The translations under genes were made by a program, and so were the position numbers. Below are positions 1 to 7,249 of a stretch of 64,000 nt of DNA, one piece after another. This stretch comes from Flintibacter muris (GTDB lineage: Bacteria > Bacillota > Clostridia > Oscillospirales > Oscillospiraceae). The notes beneath the pieces are model-generated. The model ran no database searches, was not told the origin of the DNA, and saw only the letters and a program-made list of their open reading frames with translations. The DNA is taken from assembly GCF_943192995.1 (NCBI RefSeq), contig NZ_CALPCP010000015.1, forward strand, positions 1-64,000. Reading direction: 5' to 3'. The first letter of the stretch is position 1; each line of letters starts with the position of its first letter.

Positions 1-999
1 TATGGCCTGGTAAGAGGCATCGACGGTGAAGGCCCGGCACAAGTTCTGACCGGACGTGTCAGGGTCGATGACCTGAATACGGAAGCTGGAATCCAAAAGC
101 TCAACCAATTGGCTGAGGTGATAGACCATATGGACAGCGAAAGGCTGAAATTCCTCGGCGGGGCGCTGGCGCTGGAACGAGTTGATAATTTAAATGATGT
201 TCTGCGCATCATAACTGGCCTGGATCAGTACGAAATATTTCCCAGGATCAAGACAGATGAGGACTTGGGGCATTTTTTGGTGGACACCGCACCCATTACC
301 GGGAAATTTTCCTTTCCCGAGGAGACCCAGCCCTATCTGGACTACGCCAAGATCGGCGCGGAACAGCGGAATGTCCTTGGCGGGATGCACACATCCAATG
401 GCTTCATTAAACGGCGGGAACAAGCCCCCGTACAGGCCGAAGCGCCAAAAGCCATCGTCCTGACGCTCATGTCTTTGAAGCAAAGTGATACCCTGATCCT
501 TCCCGCTTCCGAGGAACAGCTGGAGCAGGCAAAAAGGGCGCTGGATGTGGAGGACTTCTCCCAGGCGGTGATCGCCGGCGTTGATTATGTAGTCCCCAGT
601 TTAGACCGGTTGATCCCCAGAGACTGCATCAGTGTGGAGGACGCCAATGAGATGGCCTTTTGTCTCCGGCAGCTAAAGGCACACGGCGAGGTGAACAAAT
701 ACTGCGCCGCGCTGGAGGTAGAGGAGCCGTCCACCTTCACCGTGGCTCTTGATATGGCCATAGACATCGATGACTATGAGCTGATCTCTGGCAGTGAGCG
801 TGAGTATGGCCGTCAGGCTCTGCGTCGGATCGGTGCGGATGACGAACTGCTGGATACCATAGACGGCTATATGGATTTCGACCAGTTTGGCAGAGCCATG
901 ATGGAGGAGGATGGGGTCCGTCAAACCGGATTCGGCCAGGTGCGCCGTTTGAGCAAGCCTTTCCCGCCCGAGCCGGAGTTTGAGCAGATGATGGTGTAA
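1..999 (+). CDS. ArdA-like antirestriction protein, 5'-truncated by the window
   Basis: The frame is open from base 1, so the gene starts before the window; 332 codons are visible. Two ArdA-like modules can be read. The first has LNQLAEVIDHMD, DLGHFLVD and a YLDYAKIGAEQ stretch. The second, from about visible residue 175, has an EDANEMAFCL segment, DIDDYELI, GYMDFDQFGR and the tail RQTGFGQVRRLSKPF. ArdA proteins mimic B-form DNA and block type I restriction enzymes, and the chain is acidic as that requires. Such genes are typical cargo of Tn916/Tn1549-type conjugative elements, which fits the excisionase and integrase downstream. A TTG at 109 could be read as a start, but the frame and the homology-like text continue upstream of it. 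Confidence 0.7.
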   Translation, partial: YGLVRGIDGEGPAQVLTGRVRVDDLNTEAGIQKLNQLAEVIDHMDSERLKFLGGALALERVDNLNDVLRIITGLDQYEIFPRIKTDEDLGHFLVDTAPITGKFSFPEETQPYLDYAKIGAEQRNVLGGMHTSNGFIKRREQAPVQAEAPKAIVLTLMSLKQSDTLILPASEEQLEQAKRALDVEDFSQAVIAGVDYVVPSLDRLIPRDCISVEDANEMAFCLRQLKAHGEVNKYCAALEVEEPSTFTVALDMAIDIDDYELISGSEREYGRQALRRIGADDELLDTIDGYMDFDQFGRAMMEEDGVRQTGFGQVRRLSKPFPPEPEFEQMMV

Positions 1000-1070
1000 A
1001 AAAGCTGGACTTTCCAGCAAAGGTGTGGTATTTGTGATTGCTGCAAAATCTAAGAAAGGAAGTGAATCCA

Positions 1071-2243
1071 TTGCAGATTAACATCTACAAGGACAAACTG
1101 CTGGGCGCTCATCTGTTTGGGGCCTCAGTGTTGTACAGTACCAAGCCCATCCCCCGTGAGGATGTGCCCCAGAGCTGGTACTGTTACGACCTACGGGGTA
1201 CAGCCCGGCATCCGGACGAGCCTCATGCCCTGGTGGACAAGGCAGAGGAAAACCATTTTGGTTCGATCCTCTCCTACCTGCCGCTGAAAAACAGGCGTTC
1301 TCAATTCCGGCTGGTCAAAAATATGTTCCAGATGACCGGGACAAGCCCCACTCTGGCAGAGTTTTGCGCTGAGGAAAAAATCCGCTGCCCCGAAACTCCC
1401 ATCCGTCATCTGCTGCGCCCCGCATCCCCCGAGGATGCGGGGCTTTTGTACGAGTTTTTCAAAAGCCAGGGGACGGTGGTAATCAACGAGGCGGCGGACT
1501 TCGCGGGGACAAACGGCTGTTATCTCTACCAGGGCCGGGACGTGCAGGAACGAAAAAACAAGCACCTGAAAGACCAGATCCTTGTGGTGGCCCCCAGCGA
1601 GGGGCTGGTATCGGCGGATGTGTGGCTCCGCTGTCGGAAAAAGCTGATGGCGAACACCACGTTCCAGAACGGACGCAAGGCGAAAAATACCTGGCTGGCC
1701 GGGAAAGTGAAGTGTGGCCGCTGTGGGTACGCCTTAATGAGCGTAGGGAACCCGTCAGGCGTTCAATACCTGCGATGCTCCAAGCGGGCGGACAACAAGA
1801 GCTGTCCGGGCTGTGGGACGCTCCGCACCAGGGAATTTGAGCGGTTTATTTACGGCGAAATGGTGAAGAAGCTGGCACAATTCCAAACCCTGACGGGCAA
1901 GCGGGAAAAGGTCAATCCCAAGCTCACCGCCTTAAATGTGGAGCTGGCCCGTGTGGAGGATGAAATTGAAAAGCTGCTGAATACCCTGACCGAGGCCAGC
2001 GCGGTTTTGATCTCCTACGCCAACACCAAGATTGAGGAATTGGACGCACAGCGGCAGACGCTGTCAAAGGAAATCGCGGCCCTGTCTGCGGAAACCATGT
2101 CGCCGGAACAGATTGAGCGGTTGTCGGTGTACCTGAACCGCTGGGAAGAGATTGACTTTGACGATAGGCGGCAGGTGGCTGACGGCCTTATCTCTCAAAT
2201 CCGCGCAACGGGTGAATGTGTCGCTATTGAGTGGAAAATCTGA
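1071..2243 (+). CDS. Chimera: LPD28-like N-terminus joined to the C-terminal half of a large serine recombinase
   Basis: The TTG at 1071 follows the ribosome site GGAAGTG at good distance; an upstream in-frame TTG (1038) has none. Residues 1 to about 110 resemble LPD28 domains of conjugative elements (SWYCYDLRGT, FGSILSYLPL, LAEFCAEE). From about residue 126 (YEFFKSQGTVVI) the chain becomes a large serine recombinase without its catalytic domain: the end of the recombinase domain, a zinc beta ribbon (C215, C218, then CSKR and CPGC) and a C-terminal coiled coil. The catalytic serine domain is absent, so recombination activity is not expected. A perfect 11-bp hairpin followed by TTTT lies at the seam. 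The gene is probably a deletion or insertion product and may be a pseudogene. Whether it is expressed cannot be told. Confidence 0.7.
   Translation: MQINIYKDKLLGAHLFGASVLYSTKPIPREDVPQSWYCYDLRGTARHPDEPHALVDKAEENHFGSILSYLPLKNRRSQFRLVKNMFQMTGTSPTLAEFCAEEKIRCPETPIRHLLRPASPEDAGLLYEFFKSQGTVVINEAADFAGTNGCYLYQGRDVQERKNKHLKDQILVVAPSEGLVSADVWLRCRKKLMANTTFQNGRKAKNTWLAGKVKCGRCGYALMSVGNPSGVQYLRCSKRADNKSCPGCGTLRTREFERFIYGEMVKKLAQFQTLTGKREKVNPKLTALNVELARVEDEIEKLLNTLTEASAVLISYANTKIEELDAQRQTLSKEIAALSAETMSPEQIERLSVYLNRWEEIDFDDRRQVADGLISQIRATGECVAIEWKI
1417..1447 (+). terminator. Terminator-like hairpin at the chimera seam
   Basis: GCCCCGCATCC (1417-1427) pairs perfectly with GGATGCGGGGC (1433-1443) around a 5-base loop and is followed by TTTT. 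It sits inside the open frame exactly where LPD28-like sequence ends and recombinase sequence begins. It may be the original terminator of the upstream gene, now read through in frame. Confidence 0.5.
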
Positions 2244-2306
2244 TTTTCAACTATCCATCGTACTTGACTATGGGCTGTGTGCCCTTGTCAAGAGATGTAA
2301 GTAAGG

Positions 2307-2522
2307 ATGCTTTATTGCCCATATGACCTGGGGGAAGTGAATGGTGGCACAATTGAAATGAATATTAAGGAACGATTAGGCTATAAGGGAATCGCAAAGC
2401 CATATGTAGATTTTGACTTAAATATTTCAAAAATTATTTTTGGGGATAAATGTAATAGTAAATTGATAGAGGAATTGAAATCGTACCTGAATGCAAAGGG
2501 GATAGGCTATACATATTTATAA
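2307..2522 (+). CDS. Small hypothetical protein, doubtful
   Basis: A 71-codon frame in AT-rich DNA. The first ATG (2307) has no usable ribosome site. GTG 2337 follows GGGGGAA closely, and ATG 2358 (MNIKERLGYKG) follows GGTGG by about 10 bases, so the real start may be internal. The product is lysine-rich and soluble (KLIEELKSYLNAKGIGYTYL) with no recognised domain. Its base composition differs from the flanking element genes, so it may be a remnant of another insertion or chance. Confidence 0.3.
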   Translation: MLYCPYDLGEVNGGTIEMNIKERLGYKGIAKPYVDFDLNISKIIFGDKCNSKLIEELKSYLNAKGIGYTYL

Positions 2523-2545
2523 AAATGAGAAGACAAATAAATGCA

Positions 2546-2694
2546 GTAGTAAAACCTCCCAATTCTTACTACGTTTTTACTACGATTGATGGCTTCAACT
2601 TGCCACATTTTGCCTCGTTTTGCTCATTCTGTGATTTTTTTAACAATTTTCTTCGGAAAAATAAACCCCGCAAAACGTGCCAAAACACGGCAAA
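2546..2694. repeat. Clustered short direct and inverted repeats
   Basis: TTACTACG occurs at 2566 and 2577 (11-bp period) and faces the inverted copy GTAGTAAAA at 2546. Further right, 2599-2623 and 2670-2694 form an imperfect 25-bp inverted repeat (about 19 of 25 positions, shared words CGTTTTGC and TTTTG) around a 46-base spacer. The arrangement resembles arm-type or crossover sites of site-specific recombinases; this is inference. Confidence 0.4.
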
Positions 2695-2722
2695 TCAACG
2701 CATTTCAGGAGGAATTTTTATT

Positions 2723-3081
2723 ATGATTAAGATACTTTTCGTCTGCCATGGGAATATATGCCGGAGCCCAATGGCCGAGTTCATCATGAAGGATCTGGTG
2801 AAAAAGCGGGTCTGGAGAGCCAATTTCACATCGAATCCGCAGCTACCAGCACCGAGGACTACGACCAATTCGATCTCCTGATCGGGATGGACAAAGCCAA
2901 TATCCGGAGCATGTACCGCATCTGTGGCGGTGACTACGACGGCAAGATTCATCTGCTCTTGGAATATGCGGGCCGTCCCGGCGACGAGGTCGCTGACCCA
3001 TGGTATACTGGGGACTTTGAGGCCACTTGGCAGGATTGCTGGCTGGGTGCCAGGGACTTCTGGAGGTTTTTGTGGGGATAG
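2723..3081 (+). pseudogene. Broken low-molecular-weight protein tyrosine phosphatase
   Basis: The start at 2723 follows AGGAGG and encodes the P-loop CHGNICRS (C-x5-R) of low-molecular-weight phosphatases. The frame is lost at an A-run (2801-2805): one base is missing, so VKKAGLESQFHIES is read only by changing frame. In the second frame, the text jumps from SAATSTE straight to DYDQFDLLIGMD, whereas intact relatives have about 30 more residues here, so an internal deletion of roughly 90-100 bp is also likely. The general-acid loop DPWYTGDF and the C-terminus are kept. It probably was element cargo and is no longer functional. Confidence 0.75.
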
Positions 3082-3095
3082 GAGGGGCGATGTAA

Positions 3096-3566
3096 ATGCG
3101 GCTGTTATTCAAACAAAGATTCTTTTCCTGGTTTGACAGCTACGATATCTTTGATGAAAACGGGAACACCGTCTATGTGGTCAAAGGAGAATTGAGTTGG
3201 GGACACCGGCTCCAAATTTATGACGCAATGGGAAACCCGCTTGGGCGTGTGCAGGAGCGAGTTCTGACTTGGCTGCCTAAATTTGAACTATACATAGATG
3301 AACAGTTCGTTGGCGAAATTCAGAAGGAATTTACGCTGCTTCGTCCCAAGTTTCATCTGGATTGCAACGGCTGGACAGTGGAAGGAAACTTTTGGGAGTG
3401 GGACTACGCTGTTATGAACAGAGATCGGGTAGTTATGCGGCTGTCAAAGGAGTTTTGGAATTGGACCGATACCTACAGCATGGATATCAGCCGTCCGGAG
3501 GATGCGTTATACTGCCTGATGATTGTGCTGGCTATTGACGCTGTGAAGTGTTCGCAAAACAATTGA
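3096..3566 (+). CDS. LURP-one/Tubby-like beta-barrel protein (YxjI-type)
   Basis: 156 residues, ATG after GGAGGGG. The text alternates short hydrophobic strands and turns (YDIFDENGNTVYVVKGE, HRLQIYDAMGNPLGRV, VEGNFWEWDYAV), the pattern of the LURP-one-related family, which folds like the Tubby C-terminal domain. No enzymatic residues are recognisable and bacterial members have no settled function. It lies 14 bases after the phosphatase remnant and is closed by a strong terminator, so the two may once have been co-transcribed cargo genes of the integrated element. Confidence 0.7.
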   Translation: MRLLFKQRFFSWFDSYDIFDENGNTVYVVKGELSWGHRLQIYDAMGNPLGRVQERVLTWLPKFELYIDEQFVGEIQKEFTLLRPKFHLDCNGWTVEGNFWEWDYAVMNRDRVVMRLSKEFWNWTDTYSMDISRPEDALYCLMIVLAIDAVKCSQNN

Positions 3567-3583
3567 GAACCTAAAATATAACG

Positions 3584-3623
3584 AAAAACGCTAATTGCTG
3601 TTTCAGCGGCAATTAGCGTTTTT
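3584..3623 (+). terminator. Strong intrinsic terminator
   Basis: A perfect 15-bp stem (AAAAACGCTAATTGC with GCAATTAGCGTTTTT) and a 10-base loop, ending in five T. It ends transcription of the LURP-one-like gene; the symmetric A/T tracts allow function on both strands. Confidence 0.85.
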
Positions 3624-3658
3624 GCATAGACTTAAAATGAGATAAGGAGCGAAAGAAC

Positions 3659-3877
3659 ATGAAGAAGAATAGTTTTACGTCTGTGAAGGATTTGCCGATC
3701 ATGCTGTCGGTCTCCCAAGTAGCGGCAGTGCTGAACATCTCCCGAGCCAGTGCCTACGAACTGGCCCACTGCAAGAACTTCCCTGCCATGCTGGTGGGCT
3801 GCCGGATCGTGGTCTCCAAGGACAAGCTGCTGGCCTGGATTGAGGCCAGGGTCGCTATGAACGAGCTGTGCAGTTAA
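3659..3877 (+). CDS. xis: Excisionase-family DNA-binding protein
   Basis: 72 residues; AAGGAG lies 9 bases before the ATG. A winged helix-turn-helix of the MerR/excisionase type can be read: LSVSQVAAVLNISRASAYELAH, then the wing residues GCRIVVSKDKLLAWIE. Such proteins bind near element ends and steer the neighbouring tyrosine integrase towards excision. It lies 13 bases before the integrase gene, the normal order in Tn916/Tn1549-like elements. The gene looks intact, unlike its partner. Confidence 0.8.
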   Translation: MKKNSFTSVKDLPIMLSVSQVAAVLNISRASAYELAHCKNFPAMLVGCRIVVSKDKLLAWIEARVAMNELCS

Positions 3878-3890
3878 GGAGGGGAGCAGG

Positions 3891-5072
3891 ATGGCAAAGC
3901 GCAGAGCCAGGGGAGAGGGGAGCCTCCGCAAGCGCGGTGATGGCCGCTGGAAGGGCCGGTACACCACCGGACGGGACCCGGAGACCGGGAAGCTGATCTA
4001 CCGTAACGTTCTGGCGAGGACGTAGACAGAGTGCAGGGCGAAACTCCGGGAAGCAATCAAAAACATGCGAATGGAGCCGGAAGAACTTCTGGCTGAGTCC
4101 GTCAAAGAACCGCCTCAGCCTGTCGTCAAGTATACGACAGGGGAGTGGCTCCGCACCTGGTTTGAGATGTACTCCAAGCCGAACCTCCGGGAGGCCACCC
4201 AGGATCAGTACACCAATTTTCTGGAAAAGCACCTGATCCCCAGTATCGGCGATGTCCCGCTGGAAAAACTGACCAGCCTTCGGATACAGAAGATGTATCA
4301 GGACCTGCGGACCAGTGGTTGCGTCGCTCAGAACAAGCGGGCCGGTACCGGACTGAGTCAAAAGACCGTCCGCAATATCCATATGATGTTCCACATCGCT
4401 CTGGACCAGGCTGTGAAGGAGGGCCTCCTAAACAAAAACCCCACCGACGGCTGTATCCCGCCGAAGGTGGAGAAAAAGGAGATGAAGGTCATCCAGCCGG
4501 AGCAGATCGGTGCCTATCTCCACGCTGCGGAAGAACACAACGTCCTGCCTATGTTCTACCTGGAGCTGACCAGCGGTCTGCGCAGGGGAGAACTTCTGGC
4601 TCTACTGTGGAACGACCTGGACCTGGAACAGCGCACTATTTCAGTGAGCAAATCCGTCTCGGGACGTCACGGAGAGCTGAAGGTTTCCGCTCCAAAAACG
4701 AAGTATTCCATCCGCAAGGTGGCCATCCCTCAACAGACGGTGGAACTGCTGTTCCGGGAACATGCGCTCCATCCTGACAGCCCGTACATGTTCCCGTCTC
4801 CAGTGACTGGGACCATGTACCACCCGGACACAGCAGGCCGTATCCACAAGAAGCTTTTGCAAGAATCCGGTATAGAAAGTGTTCGATTTCACGATCTGAG
4901 GCATACTTTCGCAACAGTTGCCCTGCAAAATGGAGTGGATATCAAGACGCTGTCCCAAATGTTGGGGCATTTTTCTTCTGGCTTTGCTCTGGACACCTAC
5001 ACTCACGTCACCGCAAAAATGCAGCAGGAGGCTGCAGAGAAGATGGGTAGTTTTATGGAGATGACGCTGTAA
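3891..5072 (+). pseudogene. int: Tyrosine integrase of Tn916/Tn1549 type, interrupted by an amber codon
   Basis: ATG 3891 follows AAGGAGGGG and begins an arm-binding domain (MAKRRARGEGSLRKRGDGRW). Codon 45 is TAG (4023-4025), where relatives usually have CAG (Gln); the same frame then runs open to 5072. The rest carries a SAM-like core-binding domain (EWLRTWFEMYSKPN) and the catalytic domain with Arg in TSGLRRGELLALL, the H-x-x-R box HDLRHTF, LGH and the tyrosine in DTYTHVT. All catalytic residues are present. Translation could restart near 4065 to give a protein lacking the arm-binding domain, or the TAG could be suppressed; otherwise the element can no longer move with its own enzyme. Confidence 0.8.
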
Positions 5073-5083
5073 AGGCCGAACCG

Positions 5084-5194
5084 TCAAAACGTATCAGCAA
5101 AGACATCTTCCAAGGTGATCGTCAGATCATCATATAGGGAGAAGTAGAACTTGGTTGGAACAGCGGCTTTTTCCTCGTCGGACATTTTTTCCAT
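5084..5194 (-). CDS. Possible 36-residue remnant or mini-gene
   Basis: A short minus-strand frame (MEKMSDEEKAAV... YDDLTITLEDVFADTF) facing the integrase. The composition is protein-like, but no ribosome site is clear, and the frame opens only a few codons upstream of the ATG (FFQWKTTQP). It may be the tail of a gene cut by the element junction. Very uncertain. Confidence 0.2.
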   Translation of the reverse strand: MEKMSDEEKAAVPTKFYFSLYDDLTITLEDVFADTF

Positions 5195-5271
5195 AGGCTG
5201 CGTTGTTTTCCACTGAAAGAACCCCCATCATACCTAAAATCGTCCAATACATCCAGCTCCGTCTATCGCTG

Positions 5272-5304
5272 AATGGGTCACTTAATGGGTCAGATAATGG
5301 GTCA
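5272..5304 (+). repeat. Three direct repeats, 12-bp period
   Basis: AATGGGTCA occurs at 5272, 5284 and 5296, each followed by a variable triplet. The block lies between the integrase gene and tRNA-Pro. Tn916-family integrases bind such short tandem repeats (DR2 arm-type sites) through the N-terminal domain, so this is a likely integrase arm site at the element's right end. Confidence 0.55.
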
Positions 5305-5331
5305 AAAAATTTGACTCACTGAAAAAGTTGC

Positions 5332-5369
5332 AAAAATCCGCTGAAATAATTAAATTTCAGCGGATTTTT
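5332..5369 (-). terminator. Terminator of tRNA-Pro
   Basis: A perfect 16-bp stem (AAAAATCCGCTGAAAT with its complement at 5354-5369) and a 6-base loop, starting directly at the encoded CCA of the minus-strand tRNA. The symmetric A/T tails make it usable from both sides. Confidence 0.8.
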
Positions 5370-5445
5370 GGTCCGAGTGGCGGGATTTGAACCCACGGCC
5401 TCTTGGACCCGAACCAAGCGCGATACCAAGCTTCGCCACACCCGG
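5369..5445 (-). tRNA. tRNA-Pro(CGG), CCA encoded
   Basis: Minus strand. Acceptor CCGGGTG pairs with CACTCGG (one G-U), the D-stem is GCGA/TCGC, the anticodon arm is CTTGG-TTCGGGT-CCAAG with anticodon CGG, and the T-arm is GTGGG-TTCAAAT-CCCGC. Discriminator A and CCA follow. The 3' end points to the integrase gene, and tRNA 3' ends are classic integration sites for tyrosine integrases, so the element probably inserted here. Confidence 0.9.
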
Positions 5446-5462
5446 ATTTAGTTAGCTAGGTT

Positions 5463-5491
5463 ATTATATTTGTTTTTCCTTCATCTGTCAA
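5463..5491 (-). promoter_or_regulatory. Promoter of tRNA-Pro
   Basis: On the minus strand TTGACA (5491-5486) is followed after 17 bases by a perfect TATAAT (5468-5463), about 18 bases before the tRNA 5' end. A full sigma-A consensus. Confidence 0.85.
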
Positions 5492-5550
5492 GAAGAATAT
5501 TCCGTATCTTTCCGGAATAGACTGGCAAAAAGAGCAGAGGAGGGACGGTC

Positions 5551-6603
5551 ATGTACAACCAGGGTACACAAGCAATCAACCACAGAAGAAGCGTCCGGAC
5601 TTACAGCAGCTCGCCAATGCGGAGCCAACGGCAGGGGACATCCAGCCAGGAGCGGGTTCGGCTGCTCCAGCTGGCGGTCTGTCTAGTGCTATTTTTGGCT
5701 GTCTCTGTGTGGAAAGGAATTTTTCCCCAAAGGCTGGAACAGGTACGGGATGATCTGCTGTCCCTTATTACTGCTGATCTGGATTTCCAGGAAGCTTTGG
5801 CAGAACTGGGGGAGTCTCTGGCTGCTGGGGACACCGTACTGGCCGACCTAGGGGCCTTCTGTATAGAGGTATTTGGTGCGGGCGGACAGGACGAGCCAGT
5901 GGAACAGGTTGCCTTTACACCCCCGCCGCTGACGTCGGATACACGCAGTGAAGAACTGCGGTTTCTCAGCCAAGGGGCAGACATTGCGGCTGGTACCATC
6001 CACTATGCCAGTACCAGCCAATATGGTTGGGAGGTAACGAGACCCGACACAGAAACGGTACCAGTCCTGGAGGAGCCAACGGATGAAATAGCTGCTCCGG
6101 AAGAAGCGCCTTCCGTTCCTGCGGTTGGAACAGTGATTATGGTTTCCGATTATAGTGGCGAGGCTCTGCCCAGCAATTATACAATGGACCAGCTGTCCCT
6201 GGGGGAGTTAGAGACAGTTACCCCGGTGATAGGCCATCTAAACTCTGAATATGGCTACCGGGACCACCCCATTAACGGACGCTACCAGTTCCATGGCGGG
6301 ATCGATATCGGCGGACAAAATGGAGACCCTATTACCGCTTTCGCAGCTGGGACGGTGGAGTACATTGGTCAGGACGACTCCTACGGCCTGTATTTTCAGA
6401 TAGACCATGGGAATGGAATTAAGTCTTTTTATGCGCATTGCAGCAAGATTCTGGTCTCCAAGGGGCAGACGGTGGAATTGGGGGAAAAGGTGGCCGAGGT
6501 CGGCTCCTCCGGTTCAGCTACCGGGCCCCATCTTCATTTGGAGCTGAAATACAATAAGCTGCATTTGAATCCTATCTATTATGTGGACTATCTGGAGCCA
6601 TGA
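5551..6603 (+). CDS. Membrane-anchored M23 (LytM) peptidase, SpoIVFA-like
   Basis: 350 residues; AGGAGGG precedes the ATG. A basic N-terminus is followed by one membrane segment (about 38-56, LLQLAVCLVLFLAVSV), an acidic linker, and a C-terminal LytM domain with zinc ligands in HGGIDIG (H248, D252) and HLH (327-329). The stop overlaps the start of an M50 protease by 4 bases. In Bacillus, spoIVFA-spoIVFB is such an operon: SpoIVFA, a LytM-fold protein, holds and regulates the SpoIVFB protease that activates sigma-K. By synteny this is the SpoIVFA counterpart, but its metal site looks intact, so it may also cut peptidoglycan or act like SpoIIQ. Confidence 0.75.
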   Translation: MYNQGTQAINHRRSVRTYSSSPMRSQRQGTSSQERVRLLQLAVCLVLFLAVSVWKGIFPQRLEQVRDDLLSLITADLDFQEALAELGESLAAGDTVLADLGAFCIEVFGAGGQDEPVEQVAFTPPPLTSDTRSEELRFLSQGADIAAGTIHYASTSQYGWEVTRPDTETVPVLEEPTDEIAAPEEAPSVPAVGTVIMVSDYSGEALPSNYTMDQLSLGELETVTPVIGHLNSEYGYRDHPINGRYQFHGGIDIGGQNGDPITAFAAGTVEYIGQDDSYGLYFQIDHGNGIKSFYAHCSKILVSKGQTVELGEKVAEVGSSGSATGPHLHLELKYNKLHLNPIYYVDYLEP

Positions 6604-7217
6604 TGAAATTGGGCAGGGTAGAGGTGACGGTTGGCTTTTTAATGATGCTGGCCTGGCTGAACTATCTGGATCGTTCGTTTTTAATCCCCATGGCGCTGAC
6701 AGCGTGCGGGCTCCATGAGATGGGGCATGTGATAGCCATCCGTCGGCTTGGCGGAGATATCAAGGGAATTCGCTTGACAGCTGTTGGAGCGGAATTGGTT
6801 CTGGCTCGTCCGCTTGGCTACTGGCAGGAGGGATTGTCCGCCCTGGCAGGACCTGGAACCAACCTGCTATTTGCTCTTGTCTGCTGCCATGTTCAAAAGG
6901 GGCTGAACTTTGCCGGGCTCAACCTGGTGCTGGCGCTGTTCAATCTGCTGCCAGTGGGACGGCTGGACGGGGGGCGGGCGTTGTACTGCACCTTGACTTT
7001 GTTGGCCGGCCCTGACCTGGCGGACCGGGCGGGCAGATGGCTGGACTGTCTGTGTACTGCCGGGGCACTGGCAGCAGGGCTGTGTTTGGCCCTTTTTAGG
7101 GGGAATATAACCCTGCTGTTGGTGGCTTTTTGGCTGACAGCTGTCTTTCTGCGCCAAAATATTTATCAGTTTCCCAGAAATAAAGCTTGCCAGCGGGGCA
7201 GGAAAAAGGTACAATAA
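6600..7217 (+). CDS. spoIVFB: M50 site-2 protease, SpoIVFB-like
   Basis: 205 residues with several membrane segments. The zinc site HEMGH (39-43) lies in the second segment and the third-ligand region NLLPVGRLDGGRA (D123) follows, as in S2P family members of the SpoIVFB group. SpoIVFB cleaves pro-sigma-K in the outer forespore membrane, turning on late mother-cell genes. The ATGA overlap with the M23 gene indicates translational coupling. The chain is shorter than Bacillus SpoIVFB (about 288 residues) because the C-terminal CBS domain is lacking, which is common in clostridia. The exact substrate cannot be read from this window. Confidence 0.8.
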   Translation: MMKLGRVEVTVGFLMMLAWLNYLDRSFLIPMALTACGLHEMGHVIAIRRLGGDIKGIRLTAVGAELVLARPLGYWQEGLSALAGPGTNLLFALVCCHVQKGLNFAGLNLVLALFNLLPVGRLDGGRALYCTLTLLAGPDLADRAGRWLDCLCTAGALAAGLCLALFRGNITLLLVAFWLTAVFLRQNIYQFPRNKACQRGRKKVQ

Positions 7218-7249
7218 CCCTTGTGTTTTACTTATGATCTGGGGGTTGC

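Larger units (their letters stand above)
2244..2722. other. AT-rich spacer with dense short repeats
   Basis: This stretch is clearly more AT-rich than its surroundings. It contains a hairpin (CTTGAC at 2263 with GTCAAG at 2287, plus an inner GGGC/GCCC pair), one doubtful small frame (2307-2522), and two sets of short direct and inverted repeats between 2546 and 2694. It looks like a recombination scar or attachment region between the recombinase remnant and the phosphatase pseudogene. Confidence 0.4.

Noticed and set aside
673-1084. Two overlapping minus-strand frames opposite the ArdA gene
   Set aside because: Antisense to ArdA-like sequence, no ribosome sites, low-quality composition.
2525-2881. 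118-codon frame beginning upstream of the phosphatase
   Set aside because: Its first 65 codons run through the AT-rich repeat region; the phosphatase start with a ribosome site is at 2723.
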